A DNA stretch of 64,000 nucleotides from Hanleya hanleyi (taxonomy: Eukaryota; Mollusca; Polyplacophora; Lepidopleurida; Hanleyidae), in assembly GCA_036873755.1 (NCBI GenBank), contig JAVTVY010008073.1:124001-188000 (forward strand), written 5' to 3'. The notes under the pieces were generated by a model. It was given only the letters and a program-made list of their open reading frames with translations, was not told the DNA's origin and searched no databases. Below are positions 1 to 9,235 of this stretch, one piece after another (the first letter of the stretch is position 1; the number at the start of each line of letters is the position of its first letter). The translations under genes were made by a program, and so were the position numbers.

Positions 1-119
1 AAAACACACGAGCCAGGGTTCTTGGGTGAGATCTCAATTGTTTTTCTATTCAAGAACAAAAATAAAAAACAACAACAACGTGAGAACAACCACTTGAAAA
101 CTGAAGCCAAGAACGGGGC

Positions 120-546
120 CTGTACATTGAAATGTTCGGCAGCCCAGTCGTACACCAGTACATCTCGGTCCTCGGCCTAGGGGTCAAACATTTGTACGAT
201 GGAGAGTAGCGTTCTTACCCGGCAACGGTAGTAGAGGTAAAGCAGGGAGTACTGGCCGCACACGCTACTGCTCAGGCCTCGCAACGCTTGACTGTTCCAA
301 TACCACGTCTCTGTGCCTTTGTCCACGAAGGCTGTTAAATCGAAATGGAGGGGTGGGAGGCCGTACGGATCATCAGTACACGGCCACCCAGTTTTGACCG
401 GGACGATCCATCGGGTCCGTGTTGAGCACGTATGCAGCTGGATAGACACGGTCTAACGGGAACATGTTTCGGGCGAACACCCCTTGAAAGACCATACGTG
501 TCCCTGGGTCATTCTCCAGCACGGTAGTAATCTGGTCTGTATCCAT
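120..546 (-). pseudogene. Polinton adenain-like cysteine protease (PRO), decayed
   Basis: This is the last Polinton gene on the minus strand. Adenain-family proteases mature capsid proteins in adenoviruses and are a standard Polinton gene. The start codon at 544-546 lies just past the capsid stop, so the two genes touch. Visible family marks are a PGQNWVAVY segment, where the family normally has the catalytic His (here Asn), then after a frame change TWYWN and SSVCGQYS, which contains the expected catalytic Cys. The spacing between the two halves is shorter than expected, which suggests a small deletion as well as a frameshift near position 400. An in-frame TAG at 177-179 cuts the C-terminus, although coding-like sequence continues to about 120. 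The His loss and the breaks make it a dead copy. Family assignment is fairly secure. Confidence 0.72.
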
Positions 547-547
547 G

Positions 548-1668
548 TTAGGTGGCAAATTCAAACAGAATGTTGCGCGCCTTGTCCACTTGAATGATGT
601 CAAAGTCCGCGTAGAAAATCACGTTGATGGTGCGCCGGAGGGCTCGCGCAAAGTGGATTTCCAACCGTAAGTTGCCTTGCTTGGCGAGGGCCAGCTGATG
701 GTCGTTCTCTGAGATGGGGGTCAGATCGAAACGGAACGTGTATCCGTTCGCGTAGACTTCCCGTCTGATCACATTCCCTTCATCCTGGCTCTGATAGACT
801 CGAATGAAATTCGCGCGCCCAAAGTTCGGTGTTAAGGCCGTGGCTGGGACCTGCTGTCCGTCCACATGCAGGGCCACGAAATTGACCACACAGGCCAAGA
901 TCAATCGCTTGGGCAGTTCCCCCAGGAACAGGTTTTCTTTGTTGGCGCTCATATTTCCGGCAGGCACAGAGAACACTTTGGTTTGCACATGTCGGATAGG
1001 GTACTGGGCTGTTTTTTTCTCCAAGGCTTTGAGATGTTCCAATTGAACGTCTGGATTCGGTTTCATCTTTCGAGCAAACAGGACTGCGTCTTGAATGATG
1101 ATTTTACAGTCAACTACATGCCCCTCTACGTCAGTAACCATCAAGGCGAAGGTCGGGGGCGCCCGTATCAGTCGGATTTTGATGGAGATCTTGTTCAAGA
1201 GGTACCGATCTGGCATGAATAGGTCTGCGTCCAGTCAACCTATGAGATCGACCGTTCTGCCATTCGCAGTGAAATCCTCTCTTTTGCTCCATCCCGCATT
1301 GTCGTTCTCCGTGCCTATGTGCTCGGGTGTGTCGCTGTAGAATAAAGGGGCTGTCAACTGAGATTTTTTAGCCTCTCGTCCATATGACAACAGCGTTTCT
1401 ATGTAGGCTCGATAGGGGTAGGTGTTGATCGAGTCACTGAAGTTTGTCGCTGAGAAAAATATCCACCTGTTGAAACATAGAATGCAGCCAGAGATTTCGT
1501 CGGGCCCACCGTTGCACGGTCGACGATTCTGGAGCCATCCCCTTTGACGATCTTGGCTTTCACATACAAGTACGTATGGGCTGAATCCACATATGCCGTA
1601 TTCGCATTACTGATGGTGAACTCGATGGGCCCTGTTTCGTTGATGTTGGAGAGCGGGAGATGCTCCAC
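548..1668 (-). pseudogene. Polinton major capsid protein (double jelly-roll type), frameshifted
   Basis: This is the structural capsid gene of the Polinton, related to the proteins often labelled F54H12.2-like in animal genomes. The N-terminal part (Met at 1668 to about 1399) has the typical opening with PIEFTI and YLYVKAKIVKGDG. The middle and C-terminal part is a long open stretch (1216-548, 222 codons) with FRFDLTP and the ending NVIFYADFDIIQVD. The two parts are in different frames, and the linker between about 1220 and 1400 has no open frame, so at least one indel or deletion separates them. It follows the pVI-like gene and directly precedes the protease, the normal Polinton order. The long intact 3' half suggests moderate age. 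Host expression of a functional capsid is not expected. Confidence 0.75.
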
Positions 1669-1772
1669 CCATAATCCTTGTTCGGCACTGGTCTGCGTGG
1701 GTGGGGCGGTCTACAAATCAAATTCACTGTTAATGGAAGGGCAGGACTCAGCGTTGATGAAGGAAATGTTTA

Positions 1773-2167
1773 ATAAAAGATGTCCTGGATCATCGATGTG
1801 CGTCCTCGCTGGGTCGGTCGTCGACTGGTGCGTGGTCTCGGCGGTGCAGGTCTTTTATTCCCTACGGCGCGTTGTGCTTTTTCGACCAAGATGCCTCCTG
1901 CTTCTTTGGCTCAGCGTTTCAGTGCTTTTCGGACCGCTGAACGCATCTCCCAGGGCTTGCACCCCACTTCGGAGAGCTTGTTTTCCGACCGCTTTCACCC
2001 ATCGCGTCACCAGTGGCAGGAATGTTTTGACCAGGCTCCCGAGTATGTTCCCCCAGCTCATGACCTCGTTGGATGCGTGTACCTGCAAAGACGGGAAGGC
2101 TACCTCCGGCCTGTTGGGCATAATAGTTCATATAGCTGTGTACATCGCACTCGTAAAGCACATCCAT
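1773..2167 (-). pseudogene. Polinton small basic pVI-like/minor virion protein, frameshifted
   Basis: A short gene lies between the minor and major capsid genes, the position occupied in Polintons by a small basic protein compared with adenovirus pVI/pX. Its start codon (2165-2167) overlaps the stop of the upstream penton gene in a TAATG arrangement. The N-terminus has YYAQQAGGSLPVFAG. A frame change near 2,070 leads to a hydrophobic/amphipathic stretch (NILGSLVKTFLPLVTRWV) and KQALRSGVQALGDAFSG. A second frame change near 1,855 leads to an Arg/Pro-rich basic tail ending about 1,773. The glycine pair, amphipathic helix and basic tail fit a membrane-active or DNA-condensing virion protein. The precise function is inferred from position. 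Confidence 0.6.
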
Positions 2168-2753
2168 TATACAAAGCTGGAAGATCGTACTTGTCGAAAA
2201 TGAAGTGTGACCACCACTTTCCCAATTCGAATGCCAGAGGTATCGGTATCATCCCTTAAATCGATGATGATACTGATGTCAATCTGTCGCACCGGTAGAT
2301 AGAGTACGTGGTTAAAGCCCTGTGTGACCTGATTTCCGTAGTTTCATTTCACCGGACAGACGCGGAGCAGGGGCGCATCGATATCGCCGACAATCCACCA
2401 TATCCGAATAGACATAGAGTCCATACAAGCCAGCCTGAAGATCCAGCATAGTCTTCCCCTGGAGCCGACCGGACCCAACATAGTTATCCGTCTACAGTGC
2501 ACACAGCTCCTTCAACATCTTGCTAAAACGTACGGTCACATTGCTCTGGGGGATGATCAGGAACGTGTGGTTCCACTCGTGGTACTCCATGTGCAGATAC
2601 TTTTACCCCGGAGGTCTTGCCCTTAATGAGGTTACTCAGCGCCTCGATGAATATTTTTGGTGTAGGGTACTGGCCTTTATAGATATAGGTGCCAGTAGCT
2701 ATATATCCACCTTCACTGAATTTGAAGGAAACTACAGATAACCCTACGGGCAC
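2167..2753 (-). pseudogene. Polinton minor capsid (penton-like) protein, 3' part
   Basis: This is the C-terminal three quarters of the single jelly-roll minor capsid gene of the Polinton. Recognisable pieces include VVSFKFSEGGYIATGTY and PEQCDRTFSKM, then after frame changes a segment with LQAGLYGLYVYSD and a final segment with NHVLYLPV and GKVVVTLHF. There are at least one stop (near 2,490) and two frame changes. The open frame stops abruptly at about 2,753, where a plus-strand retroelement fragment begins. The missing 5' part of the same gene reappears at 3,513-3,645 beyond that fragment. The gene ends in a TAATG overlap with the next gene, suggesting compact virus-like spacing. Confidence 0.68.
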
Positions 2754-2754
2754 A

Positions 2755-3512
2755 TCATATTTAGACCTATATCTCTATAAAAATGAAGCGGGCCTTCTCT
2801 CTCGTCGACTGTATGACAAAAGAGATGATTACAATTTCGACATCGTAAACTATCCCTTTCTGGACAGTAATATTCCAGTGGGGCCTGCATATGGCGTATA
2901 CATATCACGCCTAGTAGCATTTGCTAGATCCTGTGTTAAATGTGACGATTTTAATCAACGTCACAAAACATTGTTGCAGAAACTTATAAAACAGGGCTAC
3001 ACCACCAAGCGCCTCCACTCAAAGTTTCTCAAATTTGGCGATACATATCGCATGCTGATAGCAAAATACGAGCGTAGCGTGCAAGATCTATGGCGTTACA
3101 TTTCGTAACTTGTGTCTAATTCCGCTTAACCCGGGGCTAGGGGCCGTATGAACCCATGTACTTCAAGATCCTCATGGTACTCATATGAACAGTCACAATC
3201 AAAGCGTGACTGACATACATCATTCTTTAGATGACGACTTTACAACGAATATTATGGATTAAGAATACTGATCAGCGATACGGATTTGATATTTTTGGAA
3301 CATCATGATGTCTTGCCGGCATCATTGAAAACTGTTGACCGCTTCTCTCTTGCAGGAAACAAGCCTATGTTTATGTATTCTATGATTGTCTTTTTTTAAT
3401 TTGGTGCTGATGCTGTTGCATGGAATATGGAATAGGTCTTCGGATTATGGACGCGGATATTCTATGATGGACGACGGCTGAATTATGAATGACGGACCAG
3501 ACGCTTGTAATT
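2755..3512 (+). mobile_element. Retroelement 3' fragment inserted in the Polinton penton gene
   Basis: A roughly 760 bp plus-strand fragment splits the penton gene. It encodes an open stretch to a stop at 3,108 with SRRLYDKRDDYNFDIVNYPF, GPAYGVYISRL and KLIKQGYTTKRLHSKF. I recognise this as the segment that follows the catalytic part of certain retroelement reverse transcriptases in aquatic animals; I cannot name the clade with certainty (Penelope-like or a non-LTR group). A 400 bp 3' region follows, ending in GACGGACCAGACGCTTGTAA. A second copy lies at 48,477-49,213, and further copies of the 3' tail lie near 21,486-21,600 (reverse) and at the start of each 2.1 kb tandem unit. The 5' end is truncated, as is usual for retroposed copies. 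Confidence 0.65.
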
Positions 3513-3645
3513 GCTTTCGTACACGACCGTATGCTGTTGCACGTTGTACCACGTGCACGGGTACTGGATATCCACTAGACTACACTCCCAACGTCCGGGG
3601 AAACACCGCAGCCAAGCTATTACTGGGTAGGGTGAGGTAAAACAT
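3513..3645 (-). pseudogene. Polinton minor capsid (penton-like) protein, 5' part
   Basis: This is the start of the penton-like gene, separated from its remainder by the retroelement at 2,755-3,512. The start codon is at 3,643-3,645 and opens MFYLTLPSNSLAAVFP, a typical Polinton penton N-terminus. After a small indel the next frame reads GRWECSLVDIQYP and TWYNVQ, another family landmark. It joins the element junction at about 3,513. The continuity of the two halves across the insertion dates the retroelement after Polinton integration. Confidence 0.68.
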
Positions 3646-3990
3646 GACGACTGAGCTTTTCTGCTACCGCTGTTGGCTCTAATAGTGGGCCCAGGTCTTG
3701 GGCGCTTGTTCTCTGCGTCGTGATAGTCGCGGTGACTTGCAACGTGTCATAGATCTTGATGGAAGTAGTTTCAGGGGTGAAAAGAAGGTGCCCGCAGTTG
3801 TGGTGTTTTGGGTGGTGACTCCGGGTCCCACTCGGCTTCCCAAGTCCGTGTGGGTTGAGTCTGTCGTTGTGACTTGTGTGGTGCACGTCTCAGCGATTGC
3901 TGGTCACGCCGCATCCAGATCCAGCGCTGGGGATTCCCCACCAATTCTTGTTGCACATGCATGTCTTTCAAGCCTTGAGCAAACACCTCC
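3620..3990 (-). other. Polinton spacer with a possible small Thr/Pro-rich ORF
   Basis: Between the penton start and the next upstream Polinton gene there are only short minus-strand open stretches (for example 3,886-3,620), rich in His, Thr and Pro and without a landmark I recognise. It may be a decayed small Polinton gene or leader sequence. The longer plus-strand opening here is antisense to the operon and I do not regard it as a gene. Confidence 0.25.
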
Positions 3991-3995
3991 CATCC

Positions 3996-4483
3996 TTAAG
4001 GATCCGTACGCGACTTACGTTGACGCATCAGGTCATTCACTAAATTCGTCATGTGAGTACCGGGGACCACCTGCTTCTGTAACAGTAGTTCGCCGTGATC
4101 ATTCCAGGTCATGTTCGGATTGTCTCTCACTCGCTGTAATACCAGGCCAACTTGTTTCTTGAACGACGCGGGTATACTCTTCAGGACTTCGACCTGCTGT
4201 GGGGCTATGGCCGGTACCCCTGGTAATTGCGGCTGTGGGACAAGTGATGTTGGCGGTATGGGTTGTGCTGGTTGTGCGACTGACACAGGGCTTGGGTCAG
4301 AGGCCTTGTATTGCTCCATGAACGTGATGTACCGTTGGAGCGTCTCATCTCACTGTCGCTCAACCCTGGTCGTTGTAGAATCTGACCCATCTCGTGATCG
4401 GGGGTGCTCATCGTCTTCACCGTAGATGGAATCGGATACGGCGATTGGAGGTTTGGAAGCAGACGTGGGTCCAACAGAGCCAT
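3996..4483 (-). pseudogene. Conserved Polinton protein of unknown function, frameshifted
   Basis: A Polinton-associated small protein. The preferred start is the Met at 4,483 (MALLDPRLLPNL), because similar proteins begin that way; an in-frame Met 12 codons upstream is also open. The N-terminal half, with DHEMGQILQRPGLSD, is in one frame and the C-terminal half (from about 4,320) in another. The C-terminal half includes KQVGLVLQRVRDNPNMTWND and HMTNLVNDLMRQRK. That ending is a recurring signature next to Polinton capsid genes. Its role is not known to me; a virion or scaffold part is an inference from its neighbours. One frameshift breaks it. Confidence 0.6.
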
Positions 4484-4496
4484 TTTTTCGTGTGAT

Positions 4497-4861
4497 TCAT
4501 TGTTGACAGAAGAGTCCACCGAGTAATGGACCTAGCACAGAGGCAGCCAACGGCGCTAAGACGGCTCCGAGAAACCCGCCTTTCTGTAAGGTCTTTTTCT
4601 TTTATGTTTGTTTCGCTTGTGGACCAGGGTCCTGAGACCTGTCTTTTGCTTGACCAACTTGGTCTTCTGAGCCGGAGTCAATGGCACGTTCCCTTTGGAG
4701 ATATTGAGTGCAATCTCGCACAGACAGCGCACGAGAGCAGTGTCTGCGCCACGAATAATAGCCCAAACCAACTCGGGTGGGCCGTCTTCAGTACCCGGAG
4801 CCTCGGAGCGTGCTTCTGTACTCGAGCAGACATCCTGTTCAACTAACACTTGAATCCCCAA
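4497..4861 (-). pseudogene. Small basic Polinton protein with hydrophobic Gly-rich tail, frameshifted
   Basis: The gene opens at 4,861 and contains RCLCEIALNISKGNVPLTPA followed by a Lys/Arg-rich region, a signature found in small Polinton proteins beside the packaging ATPase. A frame change near 4,590 takes the reading into a Gly/Leu/Ala-rich hydrophobic tail (beginning KGGFLGAVLAPL) that ends at about 4,497, just before the start of the next gene. The basic body plus hydrophobic tail suggests a DNA- or membrane-associated virion part; this is inference. Confidence 0.55.
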
Positions 4862-5027
4862 TCCTATCTTTTTTATTAGTGGACAACAAACACAACATAA
4901 AGAAGAATGGTGTGTTATATGTATTGTATTATCCCCGTCATCACATATACACCCCCAGCCTACACACCCCAGCTGTGGGTGTGTTTACATTATTTTTGCA
5001 TGTACACGTGGTGGGTCTCTCCAGGAA
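4862..5027. other. Intergenic spacer of the Polinton
   Basis: A short AT-rich gap separates the ATPase from the small basic gene. It holds AT-rich runs suitable for a poly(A) signal and no coding evidence. Confidence 0.4.
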
Positions 5028-5596
5028 TTATACCAGTTCGTAGTCGAAGGTGGTCGGGGTGGCTCGCTTCAGGTCGAAGAGCATATACCCGTGTTGAGGA
5101 GCTGTCGCATCTTCAAAGGCTCCCAAAGCAAACTGAGTGCATCCGGGGTACATCTGCCTCGCCAGGTGCCGCAGTTACGTGATATCTCTCGGTTTTTTAA
5201 ACACTACCAAGTAGTCGGCATTTACGCTGATGTTCTGATGTTCTTTCTTTTTACTGAACAGATTCTGCACAATGTAGATGATGCTGAGCCGCCGATGATG
5301 ACTGCCTTTGGTAAAGAGCTGAATGACCCGCGCATCCGTCTCTGCCATGAGATCATCCAGGACCACCAAGGTGTCCGGTTCCAAATCGCCCAGTTTGGGT
5401 AGGCCTTCCACGAACGTAATGTGGGGCATTGCTGCATACGCCGCTTGCCATTCTCCGTAACACCACACGACCAGGCAATGGGTGGGGTGATCATGCTGTC
5501 GGCGTGCTGAAGGAGTATCTTGACGAAGTGCGTCTTGCCGAAGCCCGTCGGCCAAGCAATGAGGCAGATGAAGGGGTGCTGCCACCGGGAGTCCAT
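5028..5596 (-). pseudogene. Polinton packaging ATPase (FtsK/HerA superfamily), broken
   Basis: This gene is expected to pump the element's DNA into capsids. It starts at 5,596 with MDSRWQHPF and shows a Walker A motif, WPTGFGKTHFVK, early on. After a frame change near 5,480 it shows Walker B as TLVVLDDLM, with an FTKGSHHRRLSIIYIVQNLF segment that fits the sensor region of A32-type packaging ATPases. An in-frame TAA at about 5,175 cuts it, and coding-like sequence continues to a final stop near 5,028. Its length without the breaks (about 190 codons) suits Polinton ATPases. The catalytic motifs are intact but divided between frames, so the copy is non-functional. Confidence 0.75.
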
Positions 5597-5599
5597 GGT

Positions 5600-6015
5600 T
5601 GAAGGACTATCCGCTGTCGTGGTAACCCGCTGTTGTAAATTTGGTACGAGTGAAACGTGGTCGTCGGTGCGTCGAGCTTTGGTACCGTTGTCGACGGGCG
5701 TTCACTGCGGGTGGTCGTAGAGGGCGTTGCGATACTTGGTGTAGGGCTCGATGTTGACCTGGATTGTACACGTGGTGTGGTAGTGGTCGCTGGATGAAGA
5801 GATTTGACTGGCGTAGAGGAGGTCTGTAGACTAGTTTGACTGGCACTCACAGCTGGTGTCCTAGGTGGAACGAGTAGAGTGCTGAGATAGGCTACGTCGT
5901 GAAACACATCTCCGTACAACACACCCAGCAGAGTTAGCAATGTCACTACGAGGCCCACTTGTGCTTTGTGCGTTTTTGGAGACGCTGTGTTCAGAGACGG
6001 TTGCACCGTGTTCAT
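5600..6015 (-). CDS. Polinton Ser/Thr/Pro-rich single-pass membrane protein
   Basis: An open frame on the minus strand begins at Met 6,015. Residues about 20-40 form a hydrophobic segment (QVGLVVTLLTLLGVLYGDV) suitable as one transmembrane helix. A long Ser/Thr/Pro-rich region follows (repeated TTT, STP and SSP), mucin-like in composition. The frame technically stays open to 5,491, overlapping the ATPase start. I place the likely end near 5,600, because the ATPase start at 5,596 makes a longer overlap unlikely. Small membrane proteins between integrase and ATPase occur in Polintons, but I cannot name a family. It is one of the few genes here without a visible break. Confidence 0.45.
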
Positions 6016-6057
6016 GGTCGAGCGTGGAATGAAGGATGACGGCGGTGGTGTCTGGTT

Positions 6058-7128
6058 TTATAGTCGTTTCATCTGGTTGGCCGCTACCCAGGAATTGAAG
6101 GAACTGGGCTACCCTTGCCATTTCACGAAGTGCATCGTCTTGCCTCGGCGTTGCTCGGTTTTCAGAATGCATTCCATGGTGTAGTACTTTTGCTTTGTTT
6201 TCTCCACGGGCTGTAACTCTTGCTCGTAAAATGTCCCTTGCAACGGTTCCCCTTGAAGATCCGCCAGTTCATAGACTCGCGGTTGTCTGTGTATGTGGCG
6301 TTTAATCATGAAGTGCTCATCGCTCCAGTTGGGGAGGTAACTCTTCTCGAACTTGCCCTTGACTTTACTGATCTGTACAGTGTCCCCAACCTTGAACCCT
6401 TCCTTCGGTCGTGGTTGACGATGACTGGCGTACAAGATACGCCGGACTTGGACTTCGTTGCGTTTGGTGACGGTAATGGGGGCTCTCTGTATACATCGGT
6501 GATAGGCTCTATTGTAACCACTCACAAGTCTCGGGAGAACGTCGACGTACCGCCGTGTATTCTTGTACGTGAAATATTTGTACATGCGGCCTTTGAATGT
6601 GCTGTAGAACCTTTCCACAATGGAAGCCTTCGTCTCGTTGTACCTGTGAAAGAAGAAAACCTTCTCGGCTTTCAGCACCTGTTGGAACGGTCTGTTGAGG
6701 AATTCGGTGCCTTCGTCAGTTTGCAAAAACAAGGGTTTGTTCCCGGTCTTGGAGATGTCCTTGAACGCCGCTATGGGATTCTCCGCCGTTTTCGTCCGGA
6801 TGGGTACCACCGACGCATACTTCGACAGGATATCGATTCATGTCAATATATACCGATTCCCATCGTCGTGTTTGGCAAAGGCGCTCATATCGACCAAATC
6901 CACTTGCCATTGAGCATCTTTACCACCCACGATGACTCAGCTCCGTGGAAAATGCCGGCGGGTAGCTCGATGTAAGGTATAGGTGTCTTGTTGTTTGAGC
7001 CAATCTCGGACTTAAGATAAACGAATGCCGTGGAGTTGAGCGACACGATAGAGGGCCGACAATGCACTATAGGCCACCGGACACTCGGGACTGTAGTATA
7101 AGTTATCCAACACCTCCAAGCGCTTCAT
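6058..7128 (-). pseudogene. Polinton retrovirus-like integrase with C-terminal chromodomain, broken
   Basis: This rve-type integrase would insert the element. The start at 7,126-7,128 opens MKRLEVLDNLYYSPECPVAY, typical of Polinton integrases. The core is split into several frames between 7,070 and 6,810; it contains the first catalytic Asp (in a VDLVDM context near 6,900). The rest is open from 6,810 to 6,109 and carries the second Asp (QTDEGTEFLNRPF) and the Glu (ETKASIVERF). A basic segment (GDTVQISKVKGKFEKSYLPNW) and a chromodomain start (ECILKTEQRRGKTMHFVKW) follow. A TAG inside the chromodomain truncates it, with coding-like sequence to 6,058. The chromodomain would bias insertion toward modified chromatin. 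It is non-functional here. Confidence 0.78.
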
Positions 7129-7166
7129 GGTGATGACTGATAATGGATCCGGAGAGTATCGTGTAT

Positions 7167-7661
7167 TTATAACGAGGTCGGGGTCTGATGTTCGGGTTCT
7201 ACCACCGTTGTATATATCCTCGGTTGACTGAGTCTAGCCGGGTAATCAATGACGTCGTCGTCCTCCGACAGTGTTCTGTTAAGTGCCACATCTTTGTGTA
7301 GTACCGGGCGGTCTCTTGCCTTGACGTGGTTGGTGATTTCTTCATTGGCTTCTGCCGCCGCGTCACGCAGGGCACGAGCCCAGCCCAACTGAACGGCTGA
7401 CCGCTCGTTCGGTGTAAACAACTGGTCAACAATAGGCACCACTTTCTCGAAGGCTGTCCACAGATCAGGGTCTATGGTGAAGATTCGCGTAGGGCCCTTG
7501 TAACGCTTGTGTACGTAGATGGCATTGTCTATGTGGATGAGGTCCCCGTCGAGCTCACCGCTCAATACTCTTTTAAATTTGGTCCAGCCGTCACGGTTTA
7601 GCGAAACTGTATTCGATATGGTCCCAGCGCGCGACCAGCAAACATCTCCACGGTTTTCCAC
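7167..7661 (-). CDS. First Polinton ORF, unknown function
   Basis: A 164-codon open frame lies between the integrase and the putative terminal promoter. It is mostly charged and soluble, with a centre containing TIDPDLWTAFEKVVPIVDQL and an acidic stretch (SEDDDVIDY). I recognise no domain. A short opening in another frame from 7,711 to about 7,665 (MAADALMRNRYLLG) could be the original N-terminus, joined by a frameshift. It is transcribed in the same direction as the rest and begins 70 bp from a TATA-like box at 7,733-7,740. Confidence 0.45.
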   Translation of the reverse strand: MENRGDVCWSRAGTISNTVSLNRDGWTKFKRVLSGELDGDLIHIDNAIYVHKRYKGPTRIFTIDPDLWTAFEKVVPIVDQLFTPNERSAVQLGWARALRDAAAEANEEITNHVKARDRPVLHKDVALNRTLSEDDDVIDYPARLSQPRIYTTVVEPEHQTPTSL

Positions 7662-7726
7662 GAGGGTGACTTTATCCTAATAGATATCGGTTGCGCATAA
7701 GCGCATCTGCGGCCATGGGGTCCCAT

Positions 7727-8719
7727 TAGTAGTATATAAAACACGGCACAGAGCCTATTGACCTACTTTTTTGTTCCCCCCGGTGGAGGATTGAGGAGGA
7801 ACTTGATCACGTGACGATCATGTGATCGTTGGGGAAAAACTACCTCCAGCACAAGAGAGCTCCAATCTAGGGGGAGGTAACTCTGGGTGACTATAGTTCC
7901 GGCAACCTTTAACCTTTGTATTCCTCCGCGGGGATGCGGTCTGGTGGTGATGCGGTCGCGGAAGAAAGCTTCCACGGAGAAAAAGTAGTTCCTGGACTTG
8001 AAATACGCTGCATGGTCCGATGGGGCCGAGCGAGGCTCTTTTCAGTCATGTCATGGGTGTTTTCACAGAATAAATAAATAAATAAATAAAATTAATTAAT
8101 TTTAATTGTATATATTACTGATTACAGAGCCCATTTTGTCACGGGGAGAAAAAACCCTCACATTACCCTCAAAAAAACCCTCTAAGCCATATAATAATAA
8201 TAAACATAATCTATAGGTGTTGTACCATGTTAATAGGATCAGTCTAGCATCTGTACCACCCTAGGGTCGAGCGTTTATTGTCCCGTGTATCTCCGCAAGA
8301 AATCAACAAACAAAATGGCGGCTCCAGGATGGTGTGGGGACGCCCTTTCCACATCACGGCGTCGTTCCTAACCATAGCGCCATCTGCACACACTGACGCA
8401 AGGGAGACAACTCGTGTGGCCCAAGGGTATGGAAATAGCCGTTTTGGAGCTAGGGGAGCCAACAGTGGTCCAATGGGGTCATATGAGGTATCAAAGTGAA
8501 GCATTCGTGAAGGGGCATCTAATGGGCTGGGTGTGGGGTTGAACTATCGGCAATCTGCGCATGCGCGGTGGCCCAAGGGTGTGAAAATAGACGTGTTGGA
8601 GCTAGGGGAGCCACAAATGGTCCAATGGGGTCGAGTGAGGTATCAACGTGAAGCATTCGTGAAGGCGGATCTAATGGACTGGGTGTGGGGTTGAAATATC
8701 GGCATTCTGCGCATGCGCG
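7727..8719 (+). repeat. Outer inverted repeat, left arm (about 990 bp)
   Basis: This segment matches the reverse complement of 18,666-19,654 over its full length with few differences. It contains the TATA-like box, an E-box rich palindrome region (ATCACGTGAC and ATCATGTGATC near 7,805-7,828), an AATAAATAAATAAATAAA run (8,070-8,090), a YY1-like CAAAATGGCGGC at 8,312-8,323, and the first two units of the 153-bp array. It may be the terminal inverted repeat of a Polinton or of a derived element. A 70-residue open stretch in each arm uses a GTG start and I do not call it a gene. Confidence 0.75.
7733..7740 (-). promoter_or_regulatory. TATA-like box facing the Polinton operon
   Basis: TTTATATA on the minus strand is placed about 70 bp upstream of the first Polinton ORF, at the very inner edge of the inverted repeat that recurs at 19.65 kb. 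It would drive the integrase-capsid gene series. The inverted copy at about 19,641-19,648 keeps the box but has no Polinton genes beyond it. Confidence 0.4.
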
Positions 8720-9235
8720 GTGGCCCAAGGGTATGAAAATAGACGTTTTGGAGCTAGGGGAGCCACTAATGGTCCAATGGGGTCGAGTGAGGTATCAAAG
8801 TGAAGCATTCGTGAAGAGGCATCTGATGGGCTGGGTGTGGGGTTGAAATATCGGCATTCTGCGCATGCGCGGTGGCCCAAGGGTATGGAAATAGACGTTT
8901 TGGGATGTAGGGTAGACACTAATGGTCCAATGGGGTCGAGTGAGGTATCAACGTGAAGCATTCGTGAAGGGGCATCTGATGGGCTGGGTGTGGGGCTGAA
9001 ATATCGGCATTCTGCGCATGCGCGGTGGCCCAAGGGTATGAAAATAGACGTTTTGGAGCTAGGGAAGCCAATAATGGTCCAATGGGGTCGAGTGAGGTAT
9101 CAAAGTGAAGCATTCGTGAAGGGGCATCTAATGGGCTGGGTGTGGGGTTGAAATAGCGTCATTCCGCGCATGCGCGGTGGCCCAATGGTATGAAAATAGA
9201 CGTTTTGAGAGCTAGGGGAGTCCCTAATGGGCCGA
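8418..9235. repeat. Tandem array A, about 153 bp units with NRF1-type sites
   Basis: About five and a half units of about 153 bp. Each contains GGTCCAATGGGGTC (with a CCAAT box) and, from the first full unit on, TGCGCATGCGC, the palindromic core of the NRF1 binding site. The core begins at about 8,555, 8,708, 8,860, 9,013 and 9,166, a constant 152-153 bp spacing. Units differ by a few percent. Short ORFs read through the array only because of its repetition. Confidence 0.85.

Noticed and set aside
804..1340. Plus-strand open frames over the capsid region
   Set aside because: They are antisense to the recognised minus-strand capsid protein and have no landmarks.
1544..2259. 219- and 159-codon plus-strand frames
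   Set aside because: They are antisense to the pVI-like, penton and capsid genes; composition mirrors the real frames.
6220..6975. 251-codon plus-strand frame
   Set aside because: It is exactly antisense to the integrase, which has clear catalytic motifs on the other strand.
7763..7975. 70-residue ORF preserved in both outer arms (also 19,405-19,617)
   Set aside because: It starts with GTG rather than ATG, has no known motif, and its preservation follows from near-identity of the arms.
8519..9113. Open frames in array A
   Set aside because: Produced by the 153 bp unit being a multiple of three; the residues simply repeat.
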